Shown here piece by piece: positions 45,539 to 53,139 of a stretch of DNA of 64,000 bases (the stretch's first letter is position 1; each line of letters begins with the position of its first letter). The notes under the pieces are model-generated. The model was not told where the DNA came from. It made no database searches and was given only the letters and a program-made list of their open reading frames with translations. Source of the stretch: Bacteroidota bacterium (GTDB lineage Bacteria > Bacteroidota > Bacteroidia > Chitinophagales > Chitinophagaceae); NCBI GenBank assembly GCA_023386555.1, contig JAEWJK010000016.1:89828-153827 (forward strand), written 5' to 3'. The position numbers and the translations under genes are program-made.

Positions 45539-46666
45539 CTAACTCCAGGTTTTCTTTGGCTGTTTCCATAATACCGGTACAAACAAAACATAGTAAATAA
45601 ACATCCAGAGATCAAAGAGAATGTAATATGGCCAGAGATCACCTTCGTTTAGTTTCTTCATGCTTTTATACAGGATAATGCCTTGTATAATTGCCCTGAA
45701 GCCAAATACAGCTAAAGGTATCCACCAGGTATGAAATAAAATAATACTGGCAGCCAGTAAAGGCCACATTAATATTTGTATGGAAGTGTATAATCCCAGT
45801 AAGAATTTAAACTTGGGCTTATAATATTTTGCTGTGGAGTAGTGTCTTAATTTCTGATTCCACCAATGGCTCCACTTTTTCTTCGGCTCACTCATGGTGT
45901 GTGCTTCCGGATCAATTACAATAGCTGTATTTGTTTTGGTAGCTACTTTGTTAATGAACAGGTCATCATCACCTCCTGGTATCTGATTAATAGATGAAAA
46001 ACCTTTGTTCTTAAAGAAAAGATCCTTTTTATAACTCAGGTTTCTACCAACACCCATATATGGCATACCAGCCAATGCATAAGATAAATATTGCAGTGCA
46101 GTATGAAATGTTTCGAAGCGAATGAGTTTATTGAGTAATCCAGGTTTTTTGAAATAGGATCCATAACCCAGAACGATCTCAGTGTTTTCATCAAATCCAT
46201 CCTGCATTTTAAACATCCAGTTCTCGGAAGCCGGAATACAATCAGCATCAGTTAATAATACTACTTCATGTTTGGCTGTTTTAATACCAATGCTGAGTGG
46301 AAATTTTTTTCCGGCGATCAGTTTTGCTTCCTGTGTTAGGGGAACAACATTTAGCTTGCGAAAGCTTTTTTGAAATTCTTCTAATATGTATTTGCTTTCA
46401 TCTTCAGAATTATCGTTCACCACGATCACTTCATGAGTGGTCTTATAATTCTGCACCAAAACACCTGGAAGATTTCTTGTAAGATTACCAGCCTCATCTC
46501 TTGCACACACAATCACTGAAACAGGATATTCTATGATGTTTGTTTTCGGTTTTGGTTGGTAAAAAGCCAGTCTCCTGAAAAAGAAAATATAATAGAATAA
46601 TTGAGCAGCCACAGCAGCACAGAAAACATAAAAAACAATGTCTCCAACAAAGGCAGGGATCATCAT
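45539..46666 (-). CDS. membrane glycosyltransferase, GT2 family
   Basis: 375 residues. An N-terminal transmembrane helix (FYVFCAAVAAQLFYYIFFF) is followed by a GT-A catalytic domain: VSVIVCARDEAGN (nucleotide binding), VVNDNSED, LLTDADCIP (DxD-type metal site), GGDDDLFINK (acceptor Asp region) and QKLRHYSTAKYY (QxxRW-like). Two to three C-terminal helices (about 285-365) anchor it. It should transfer a sugar onto a lipid or polymer at the inner membrane; the product is unknown. It lies apart from other polysaccharide genes and is divergent from tgt. Confidence 0.85.
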   Translation of the reverse strand: MMIPAFVGDIVFYVFCAAVAAQLFYYIFFFRRLAFYQPKPKTNIIEYPVSVIVCARDEAGNLTRNLPGVLVQNYKTTHEVIVVNDNSEDESKYILEEFQKSFRKLNVVPLTQEAKLIAGKKFPLSIGIKTAKHEVVLLTDADCIPASENWMFKMQDGFDENTEIVLGYGSYFKKPGLLNKLIRFETFHTALQYLSYALAGMPYMGVGRNLSYKKDLFFKNKGFSSINQIPGGDDDLFINKVATKTNTAIVIDPEAHTMSEPKKKWSHWWNQKLRHYSTAKYYKPKFKFLLGLYTSIQILMWPLLAASIILFHTWWIPLAVFGFRAIIQGIILYKSMKKLNEGDLWPYYILFDLWMFIYYVLFVPVLWKQPKKTWS

Positions 46667-46763
46667 CGGGCAAAAATAATGGTTGGCTTAGGTACTAAAG
46701 GCATTTAATAACAGGTGTGGGTAATTTGTAGGTAGCAGAAGCCGGTAACTCCGATTGAGGTTT

Positions 46764-46784
46764 GGTTGCGTCGCACTCTTGTAC
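46764..46784 (-). repeat. dispersed intergenic repeat R1 (variant copy)
   Basis: The minus strand reads GTACAAGAGTGCGACGCAAC, the variant form also present around hemL. It lies in the divergent spacer between the glycosyltransferase and tgt, the one R1 copy that is not downstream of a gene. Confidence 0.65.
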
Positions 46785-46836
46785 TTTTAGATCATTGGTG
46801 AACAAAGATTACAGATGTTCTAACTAATCAGTTGTT

Positions 46837-46844
46837 TACTTTTG
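46837..46844 (+). promoter_or_regulatory. -7 promoter element of tgt
   Basis: TACTTTTG, a perfect TAnnTTTG, ends 7 bases before the tgt ATG, so the transcript is predicted to have essentially no leader. No good -33 box is seen. Confidence 0.55.
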
Positions 46845-46851
46845 CCACCCA

Positions 46852-47991
46852 ATGGCAGCACTTACATTTGAATTACAACAAAAAGACGAACAATCAAAAG
46901 CAAGGGCAGGAAAGATCACTACCGATCATGGAGAGATTCTTACGCCGATCTTCATGCCTGTTGGTACAGTAGGAAGTGTAAAAGCAGTTTCTAAAAGACA
47001 GTTGAGAGATGAAGTAAAAGCACAGATCATTCTTGGTAATACTTATCACTTGTACTTACGTCCCGGTACAGAGATTTTAGAGAAGGCCGGTGGTTTGCAT
47101 AAGTTCAATGGTTGGGATCGTCCGATATTAACTGATAGTGGTGGTTACCAGGTTTTTTCTTTGGCTGCTAACAGGAAGATCACTAAAGAAGGTGTATTGT
47201 TTCAATCGCATATCGATGGAAGTAAACACATGTTCACTCCTGAATATGTAATGGATATTCAAAGAAGTATCGGTGCAGATATTATCATGGCTTTTGATGA
47301 ATGTCCACCTTATCCCAGTGAATATAAATATGCAGCCGATAGTATGAAGCTTACACATCAATGGCTGAACAGATGTTTTAAAAGATTGGAATCAACTCCT
47401 GATAGATACGGATATACTCAAAACCTTTTCCCAATTGTGCAAGGAAGCACCTACAAAGATCTGAGAACTGCTTCCTGCGAATACATTGCTTCGAAAAATG
47501 CTGTAGGAAATGCAATAGGAGGGTTGAGTGTTGGTGAGCCGGAAGAAATGATGTATGAATACACAGAACTGTGTTGTGATATTCTTCCAACTGATAAACC
47601 AAGATACCTGATGGGTGTAGGCACACCATGGAATATTCTTGAAGGAATTGCTTTGGGTGTAGATATGTTTGATTGTGTGATGCCAACAAGAAATGGAAGG
47701 AATGGAATGTTGTTCACTGCAAAAGGTGTCATCAACATTAAGAATAAAAAATGGGCAGATGATTATTCATCGATAGATGCTGATCTTCCTTCGGAAACAA
47801 GTCAATATTATTCTAAAGCTTATTTAAGACATTTGTTTGCAGCACAGGAGATACTGGGATTGCAGATAGCCAGTATACATAATCTTGCTTTTTACTTATG
47901 GTTGGTAGGGGAGGCAAGAAAGCAAATCCTCGATGGGAATTTCAGAAGCTGGAAAGAACAGATGATACCACAGCTTAAGCAGCGACTTTGA
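46852..47991 (+). CDS. tgt: tRNA-guanine(34) transglycosylase
   Basis: 379 residues. Tgt swaps guanine 34 for preQ1 in tRNAs with GUN anticodons, on the queuosine route. The catalytic acids are Asp95 in LTDSGGYQVFSL and nucleophile Asp274 in MFDCVMPTRNGRNG; the substrate loop GGLSVGEPEEMM and RYLMGVGTP are intact. The zinc site is not: where most bacterial enzymes have CxCxxC near residue 302-307, this one reads IDADLPSETSQYYSKAY without any cysteine, although the later His343 (SIHNLAFY) remains. I recall the same loss in other Bacteroidota Tgt proteins. It is a single-gene unit. Confidence 0.95.
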   Translation: MAALTFELQQKDEQSKARAGKITTDHGEILTPIFMPVGTVGSVKAVSKRQLRDEVKAQIILGNTYHLYLRPGTEILEKAGGLHKFNGWDRPILTDSGGYQVFSLAANRKITKEGVLFQSHIDGSKHMFTPEYVMDIQRSIGADIIMAFDECPPYPSEYKYAADSMKLTHQWLNRCFKRLESTPDRYGYTQNLFPIVQGSTYKDLRTASCEYIASKNAVGNAIGGLSVGEPEEMMYEYTELCCDILPTDKPRYLMGVGTPWNILEGIALGVDMFDCVMPTRNGRNGMLFTAKGVINIKNKKWADDYSSIDADLPSETSQYYSKAYLRHLFAAQEILGLQIASIHNLAFYLWLVGEARKQILDGNFRSWKEQMIPQLKQRL

Positions 47992-48388
47992 TGTGAATAA
48001 ACTGGCGATCTTGTTTTGATTACTCACAAAATGATATTTTAAAAAATATATCTAAGATATTTAGGATGCTTCTATCCGATATCTTTTGAAGACTCACCCA
48101 ACTGAGCATCCATTTTTATGGAATGCTTTTTTTGTTTTTGGCATACAAAGATTGTTGGATGGTTTCTGTGAGCCTGATGCAATAAGATTTTAGCAGTATG
48201 ATGTTTGGAAACCTAAAACGCAAAGAACGCAAAGTGATCTTTCATAAATGAAAGATGCTTGTATTTATCATTTACGTAGTAAATGATCTCTTTGCGGCCT
48301 TTGCGTTTAGCGTGTTAAACATGAAGCTTTACAATCTTACAACAGCCATCTCGAATTAAAAGAACACATAGCCTTTGCGTTTACATTT
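47992..48388. other. 397-bp spacer between tgt and lpxB
   Basis: A convergent spacer with no open frame worth calling. Its first 200 bp show no recognisable feature. From 48215 it holds a full R2 element and, at 48372-48383, a partial R2 arm (cctttgcgttta) 5 bp from the lpxB stop codon. Confidence 0.6.
48215..48309. repeat. GCAAAG-rich inverted repeat R2 with nested hairpins
   Basis: Outer arms aaaacgcaaagaacgcaaag and ctctttgcggcctttgcgtt enclose two further perfect hairpins: atctttcat-aa-atgaaagat and atcatttac-gta-gtaaatgat. The whole element could extrude as a cruciform or fold as a branched RNA. Confidence 0.8.
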
Positions 48389-49498
48389 TTATTCTTTCAC
48401 GAAAGCTACTATACTTTTAGCAGCATTTTTAGAAGCATTTCCCTTGAATGAAAGTGCCGACTTTAATTGTTTATAATCTTCAGCCAGTTGTTTTTGCCTG
48501 TTCGGATTTTCTAAAAGATTCTTTAACTCGTACACAAGGTTTTTAACTGTAAGATCATTTTGAATTAATTCTTTCACTACGAGTTTATCCATTATAAGAT
48601 TGACCAGTGAAATATATTTTATTTTGATCACCCTTTTTGCAATCTGGTAGCTGATATTACTTCCTTTATAACAAACAATTTCCGGCACTTCAAATAAAGC
48701 CGTTTCCAGTGTTGCTGTACCACTGGTGACCAATGCTGCTTTTGATTGAGAAAGCAGCTCGTATGTTCTATTGTTCACCCATGAAACATTTGGATATTGT
48801 TTGATGAGTGTATTATAAAATTCATCTTCAATAGCCGGTGCTTTTGCAATGATGAATTGATGATCAGGAAAATGAGGAGCCACTTCTAACATGATCGGCA
48901 ATTTCTTTAATATCTCCTGTTTCCTGCTGCCTGGTAATAATGCAATAATAGGTTTATCGGATAACTGATCACCCTTAGCTTTCAGCTTGTATTTTTCAAT
49001 TACTTCTACTAAAGGATGCCCAACATATTCGACTTCCCAGTTCCATTTGTTTTTGTAATAATCTTTTTCAAATGGAAGAATCACCAGCATCTTATCAATT
49101 GTCTGTTTCATCTTCTTTACCCTTCCTTCTTTCCATGCCCAGACTTGTGGTGAGATATAGAACACCACCTTTAAACCTTCTTCTTTAGCCCATTCAGCGA
49201 TACGAAGATTGAAACCCGGATAGTCGATCAATATTAAAACATCAGGTTGGTACTGCTGAATATCTTCTTTACAGAGACGCAGATTTTTGAAGATGGTTCT
49301 GATGTTCATTAACACTTCCACGAAACCCATAAACGCAAGTTCCCTGTAATGCTTTACTATTGTTCCACCGGCTTTTTGCATCAGGTCTCCACCCCAAAAA
49401 CGGATATCTGCATTGGTGTCCAGCTTATGCAGTTCTTTCATAAGATTACTTCCATGCAGATCACCACTGGCTTCACCGGCTATAATGTAGTACTTCAT
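48389..49498 (-). CDS. lpxB: lipid-A-disaccharide synthase
   Basis: 369 residues from MKYYIIAGEASGD. LpxB joins UDP-diacylglucosamine and lipid X to form the lipid A disaccharide at the inner membrane. Signature regions are IIAGEASGDLHGSNLM, DVLILIDYPGFNLRIAEW, YISPQVWAWKEGRVKKM, LPGSRKQEILKKLP and VTSGTATLETALF. An upstream extension to 49537 starts with TTG inside an R1 repeat and is rejected. It is the third gene of a surE - small membrane protein - lpxB series. Confidence 0.95.
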   Translation of the reverse strand: MKYYIIAGEASGDLHGSNLMKELHKLDTNADIRFWGGDLMQKAGGTIVKHYRELAFMGFVEVLMNIRTIFKNLRLCKEDIQQYQPDVLILIDYPGFNLRIAEWAKEEGLKVVFYISPQVWAWKEGRVKKMKQTIDKMLVILPFEKDYYKNKWNWEVEYVGHPLVEVIEKYKLKAKGDQLSDKPIIALLPGSRKQEILKKLPIMLEVAPHFPDHQFIIAKAPAIEDEFYNTLIKQYPNVSWVNNRTYELLSQSKAALVTSGTATLETALFEVPEIVCYKGSNISYQIAKRVIKIKYISLVNLIMDKLVVKELIQNDLTVKNLVYELKNLLENPNRQKQLAEDYKQLKSALSFKGNASKNAAKSIVAFVKE

Positions 49499-49514
49499 TG
49501 ATGAATAAAGATAA

Positions 49515-49548
49515 GAACGTACAAGTGAGTGACACAACAGACGATGCT
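49515..49548 (+). repeat. dispersed intergenic repeat R1 (long copy)
   Basis: Begins GAACGTACAAGTGAGTGAC and runs to cagacgatgct, matching 19208-19241 almost base for base. It lies between the lpxB start and the stop of the small membrane gene. Confidence 0.8.
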
Positions 49549-49576
49549 ATGAAATACCGAAGCAGGTAAAATAAAA

Positions 49577-49897
49577 TCAATAACTCAACTTTAAAATGAT
49601 AGCTCCTATTGCATAAATAACTGTAACGATAAATATTCCTTTTGCTGTTTGATCTTTTCTTGAGTTGACAAATATGGTGAAGAAGATGGCATTTGCCAAT
49701 AAAGAAAATGTAACGGCATTGGTAAGATAACGTTGTTCCATACCCAACAGTTCGATATACTCGAAAAAATCAACACCAAGCGGATAGGCCTTCACAAAAT
49801 AATGGCCAACGATACCAATTAAAGGTGCCAGTAAACCGATTGCAATGCCCAGTTTGAAATTATCTTTTAGAATTCGGGCTGACCAATGTTTTTTCAA
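49577..49897 (-). CDS. small integral membrane protein, 106 residues
   Basis: Three hydrophobic helices are visible: GIAIGLLAPLIGIVGHYFV, AVTFSLLANAIFFTIFV and IFIVTVIYAIGAIILKL. No known motif. The start is a TTG at 49897, inside the 3' end of surE (38-bp overlap), and there is no ATG before the first helix. I recall a similar small membrane gene between surE and lpxB in related genomes. Conserved placement would suggest an envelope role, but function is unknown. Confidence 0.7.
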   Translation of the reverse strand: MKKHWSARILKDNFKLGIAIGLLAPLIGIVGHYFVKAYPLGVDFFEYIELLGMEQRYLTNAVTFSLLANAIFFTIFVNSRKDQTAKGIFIVTVIYAIGAIILKLSY

Positions 49898-50684
49898 GTT
49901 TCTGTTTTAATTGATAGTTTGTAAGATCGAATTGCACCGGCACAATGCTAACATAATTATTCTTTAATGCCCACACATCGGTGTCTTTTCCTTTATCGAA
50001 ATTTACGAATTCTCCCGTGAGCCAGTAATATTTTTTTCCGTGTGGGTCTGCTCTCTCGTCAAAATCTTCTTCATATTTCGCATAAGCCTGTCGACAAACT
50101 TTAAATCCTTTGATAAGATCTGCAGGCACAGCAGGAATATTTACGTTCAGACAAAGATGTTTATCGAGATTCTTGAAGAGTATCTGCTCAACAATCAATC
50201 TTGCATATTTTATGGATCCTTCAAAGTCTGCCTCAATGCTGAAGTCGAGTAAACTGAAACCGATGCTTGGAATACTTTCGATGGCAGCTTCCAGTGCAGC
50301 AGACATAGTGCCTGAATAAATGACATTAATGGAATGATTGGCTCCATGGTTTACACCACTTAAACAGATGTCTGGTTTGCGATGAAGAATTTTATCAACT
50401 GCCAGTTTCACACAATCAACCGGAGTTCCACTGGTGCTGTAGGCTTCAATATCGCCAAACACATGTGATGGCGTTAAGCGTAATGGTGAACCAATGGTAA
50501 TTGCATGGCCCATTCCACTTTGCGGTTTATCCGGTGCCACAACCACAACTTTCCCAAGATCTTTAACTGCTTCTACCAAAGCTGCAATACCAGGTGAAGT
50601 GATACCATCATCATTTGTGATTAGAATGGTTGGCTTTGTGTTTTTCTTACTTGTTTTTTTTGCTGCTCTTTTTACTGTAGCCAT
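49860..50684 (-). CDS. surE: 5'/3'-nucleotidase SurE
   Basis: 274 residues from MATVKRAAKKTSKK. SurE is a metal-dependent nucleotidase acting on nucleoside monophosphates and short polyphosphates. The metal site begins with ILITNDDGI and continues with the Ser and Asn in SGVNHGANHSINVIYSGTM; PQSGMGHAITI is also conserved. A lysine-rich 17-residue leader precedes the fold. A start ten codons earlier (50714) is possible but less likely. It heads the surE - small membrane gene - lpxB series and is divergent from the LexA-like regulator. Confidence 0.94.
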   Translation of the reverse strand: MATVKRAAKKTSKKNTKPTILITNDDGITSPGIAALVEAVKDLGKVVVVAPDKPQSGMGHAITIGSPLRLTPSHVFGDIEAYSTSGTPVDCVKLAVDKILHRKPDICLSGVNHGANHSINVIYSGTMSAALEAAIESIPSIGFSLLDFSIEADFEGSIKYARLIVEQILFKNLDKHLCLNVNIPAVPADLIKGFKVCRQAYAKYEEDFDERADPHGKKYYWLTGEFVNFDKGKDTDVWALKNNYVSIVPVQFDLTNYQLKQKLEKTLVSPNSKR

Positions 50685-50745
50685 ACTGATAAAACTATTC
50701 TGCAAATGTGGCATAAAAGGCTTTCAAAAAAAATTGTGGAAAAAA

Positions 50746-50775
50746 TTTGGATAAACTAAAAAAATTAGTATTTTG
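50746..50775 (+). promoter_or_regulatory. promoter of the LexA-like regulator
   Basis: TTTG at 50746-50749, 19 bases, then TATTTTG at 50769-50775: the Bacteroidota spacing with a -7 box one base shorter than consensus. It ends 19 bases before the ATG. Confidence 0.55.
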
Positions 50776-50794
50776 CAGCTAAATCAATTAGTCT

Positions 50795-51547
50795 ATGTCT
50801 TTTGCAGGAAAAAATCTTCGCTACCTCCGTAAGCTTCGTGGATGGACACAGGAGGAATTTGCCAATAAGCTTAAGATCAAAAGATCGTTGCTCGGTGCTT
50901 ATGAAGAAGAAAGAGCTGAGCCAAGATTGGAAGTAACAGAAACCATCTGCAACATTTTTAAGATGACGATGGAGGAATTCTTTTTGAAAGATCTTACTAC
51001 TGCAAAAGGTAGTAGTTACCTGGAAAGAAGAAGACAGTTGAAGATGGCTGCTGATGTTTGTGAAATTCAATTTGTACCGGTGAAAGCTGCTGCAGGTTAT
51101 ATGGCAGGATATGCTGATCCTGATTTTGTAGATGAGCTGAATACTTTCACTTTGCCGATGCTGGCTCCAGGTCAGTATAGAGCTTTTGAAATTATGGGTG
51201 ATAGTATGTTACCTACACCAAGTGGTTCTGTGATCGTTTGTGAAAAAGTAGATGACCAGGAAGATATCAAGAACAGCCAGGCTTATATAGTGGTGAGTAA
51301 AAATGAAGGAATTGTTTATAAGCGAATCACTAAGAATAATAAAGTAAAAACAAAACTTACTTTGGTTAGTGATAATCCTCAATACGAACCTTACCAGATC
51401 AGTGCAGAAGATGTACTGGAAATGTGGAAGGCTGTGTATGTGCTGCATAAACCAACACCACAACCCAGATGGGATGTGAATCAACTCGCTACCGTAGTAA
51501 ATACATTACAGGAGCAGGTGAGTAGTTTGAAGAAGAAGATGAATTAA
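50795..51547 (+). CDS. LexA/CI-like regulator: HTH plus S24 peptidase
   Basis: 250 residues. An Xre-type helix-turn-helix (about 6-62; LRKLRGWTQEEFANKLKIKR) is joined to a LexA-like S24 domain (about 90-215). The catalytic dyad looks complete: Ser137 in IMGDSMLPT and Lys176 in GIVYKRIT. A cleavable Ala-Gly pair is in VKAAAGYMAGY (Ala100-Gly101). A C-terminal coiled coil (VVNTLQEQVSSLKKKM) is extra. Such proteins repress genes until RecA-stimulated self-cleavage. It is not beside phage genes and may be a chromosomal stress regulator. Its target sites were not identified. Confidence 0.85.
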   Translation: MSFAGKNLRYLRKLRGWTQEEFANKLKIKRSLLGAYEEERAEPRLEVTETICNIFKMTMEEFFLKDLTTAKGSSYLERRRQLKMAADVCEIQFVPVKAAAGYMAGYADPDFVDELNTFTLPMLAPGQYRAFEIMGDSMLPTPSGSVIVCEKVDDQEDIKNSQAYIVVSKNEGIVYKRITKNNKVKTKLTLVSDNPQYEPYQISAEDVLEMWKAVYVLHKPTPQPRWDVNQLATVVNTLQEQVSSLKKKMN

Positions 51548-51659
51548 AATATTGGAACACGGATTACATGGATCTAACAGATGATAGCGGATATTTTTAG
51601 AGTGTATATGGCTTTTTAAACTTTTTAAGTTATCATGGCTTCTGTGTTAATCCGTTTCT

Positions 51660-51681
51660 TCAGCGTCATCAGCGTTCCGAT
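51660..51681. repeat. GCGTCATCnGCGTTCC repeat R4 near the pdeM stop
   Basis: tcagcgtcatcagcgttccg then at, 3 bp outside the pdeM stop codon; the same word run ends at the glycosyltransferase stop (45516-45538). Confidence 0.65.
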
Positions 51682-51684
51682 TTC

Positions 51685-52341
51685 TCACAGTTTGATCACT
51701 GATTTCTCCACTATTGCATAGACATTGTCTGTTCGTTTAATATCCAGCGAGGCCAATCCTGTAAACCTGCTGAATGCAGGAAGTATTGCGAACTTATGGT
51801 TGAAATAAAAACATGGAAAGCGAAGTGTTTGTTTTCCTATACCATTTAATACCACTCCAGGATGAATATGGCCTGTAAAAAAATATTCAGCTGATGAATC
51901 ACAGCCAGATTGCTCAACATCATGAGCAAAGCAAAATCCATTTATAGAATATTGCTTTGGATGAACCGTGATATTAGCTTCCTCATACCATGACTTTTTT
52001 AAGATATCATGATTGCCTTTAATAAGAAGGATTTGGAGTTGTGAAAGATCATTTCTCCATCGTAAAAAAAGATCAAGTTCCTTATTCGCAGAACTATGAA
52101 ACATATCTCCAACCACTAATAATTGTTCAGGTTGATAATGTTGCACCTGGCTTATCAATCGTTGAAGGTCTTCTTTAAAAATATTCTGCGGAACTGCGAT
52201 ACCGCTTTTCCTGAAATGACCGGTCTTACCGAAATGAAGATCAGAAACAATAAGTGCTTTTTGTTCTTCCCAGAATAAACATCGTTCGGCTGAAAGCCAG
52301 AAATGGTTATTGTGAATGATGTGTTGAATGGGAGCCTGCAT
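51685..52341 (-). CDS. pdeM: metallophosphoesterase PdeM (ligase-associated DNA damage response)
   Basis: 218 residues. A calcineurin-like phosphoesterase with all metal motifs: Asp34-x-His36 in VSDLHFGKTGHFRKSG, Asp79 in VVGDMFHS, Asn110-His111 in IKGNHDI, and FTGHIHPGV. This sequence style matches PdeM, a nuclease usually linked to lhr-like helicase and DNA ligase genes in a DNA repair cluster. Those partners are not in the window; the neighbour on one side is the LexA-like regulator, which also fits a damage response. Convergent with that regulator. Confidence 0.85.
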   Translation of the reverse strand: MQAPIQHIIHNNHFWLSAERCLFWEEQKALIVSDLHFGKTGHFRKSGIAVPQNIFKEDLQRLISQVQHYQPEQLLVVGDMFHSSANKELDLFLRWRNDLSQLQILLIKGNHDILKKSWYEEANITVHPKQYSINGFCFAHDVEQSGCDSSAEYFFTGHIHPGVVLNGIGKQTLRFPCFYFNHKFAILPAFSRFTGLASLDIKRTDNVYAIVEKSVIKL

Positions 52342-52400
52342 TGAGCCGGCAAAGATAGAATGCTGGTGGAGGAATTTATCTTAAAAGAGAATTGAAACTC

Positions 52401-52589
52401 TTATTTGGAAATTTTAATATCGGTAGCTTTTATCTTAATTACTTTTCCGTTTTGTGAAATTACAAGGAAACCATTTTCTTTTTGCTTCTGTTCAATTAAC
52501 CTGGAAATAGCTAGTTTACTGCCTTCAAGAAATCTTTTGAAGATTTCTTCGTTACTCATTTTTTCGCTATTTGATTTATTCTTTTCCAT
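52401..52589 (-). CDS. small protein downstream of the zeta-like gene (candidate antitoxin or partner)
   Basis: 62 residues, very lysine-rich (MEKNKSNSEKMSNEEIFKRF ... IKIKATDIKISK). An N-terminal helical part is followed by a short beta hairpin (NGFLVISQNGKVIKIKA). It overlaps the zeta-like gene by 34 bp in another frame, so it is translated from the same transcript. In epsilon/zeta systems the antitoxin gene normally comes first; here the small gene is second. It could be an antitoxin, but no family match is claimed. Confidence 0.6.
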   Translation of the reverse strand: MEKNKSNSEKMSNEEIFKRFLEGSKLAISRLIEQKQKENGFLVISQNGKVIKIKATDIKISK

Positions 52590-53131
52590 TGTGTCTCATC
52601 AAAAATAGTGATTAATGCTGACTTTTCTCCTTTGGCTATTGGAAGAGGTTCGGCTGATGAATTCTCAAAGATCATCCATGAATCAACACTTTTTGCATAC
52701 ACATTTATAAGATTCTTCAAACCAGCATAATATCTTCTAATTATTGTTTCAGTTGGAATATTATGACCACCTTCAGCCACACGAATTTTAACACGTTCAA
52801 TTGCCAGATCTACACTTTCAAGCCAGTAAAAAACAAGATGTACTGAATAGCCTAACTTTTTGGCCTTCTCAATTAAGTGAATAAATGTTTTAGAAGATAA
52901 GGTTGTTTCAAATGCAAAGTCCTGATGTTGTTCAAGAAGAAAGTGTAATCTTTTCAGCATTATTCTACCTGCTTCTATAGAAACATTCTCAGGTTGAAAA
53001 GGTGACAAGCCTTTTGCTATTTCATCAGCATTTACAAAGTCTGTTATATTTAATAACTCAGGTAAAATCGTGAAAGATGCAGTGGTTTTACCTGCTCCAT
53101 TACAACCTGATATAATAAAAATTTTTGACAT
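52556..53131 (-). CDS. zeta-toxin-like P-loop kinase
   Basis: 191 residues. The Walker A motif is at residues 8-17 (SGCNGAGKTT), followed by FVNADEIAKGLSPF, FAFETTLSSKTF (acceptor-binding acid) and RVAEGGHNIPTETIIRRYYAGLKNL, the pattern of zeta-toxin-family small kinases. True zeta toxins phosphorylate UDP-N-acetylglucosamine and block wall synthesis, but many chromosomal relatives have no proven toxicity. A 62-residue gene overlaps its 3' end. Confidence 0.82.
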   Translation of the reverse strand: MSKIFIISGCNGAGKTTASFTILPELLNITDFVNADEIAKGLSPFQPENVSIEAGRIMLKRLHFLLEQHQDFAFETTLSSKTFIHLIEKAKKLGYSVHLVFYWLESVDLAIERVKIRVAEGGHNIPTETIIRRYYAGLKNLINVYAKSVDSWMIFENSSAEPLPIAKGEKSALITIFDETQWKRINQIAKK

Positions 53132-53139
53132 ACGGTTAC

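Noticed and set aside
49499..49537. Upstream TTG start for lpxB
   Set aside because: The extra codons are R1 repeat sequence; MKYYIIAGEASGD is the conserved start.
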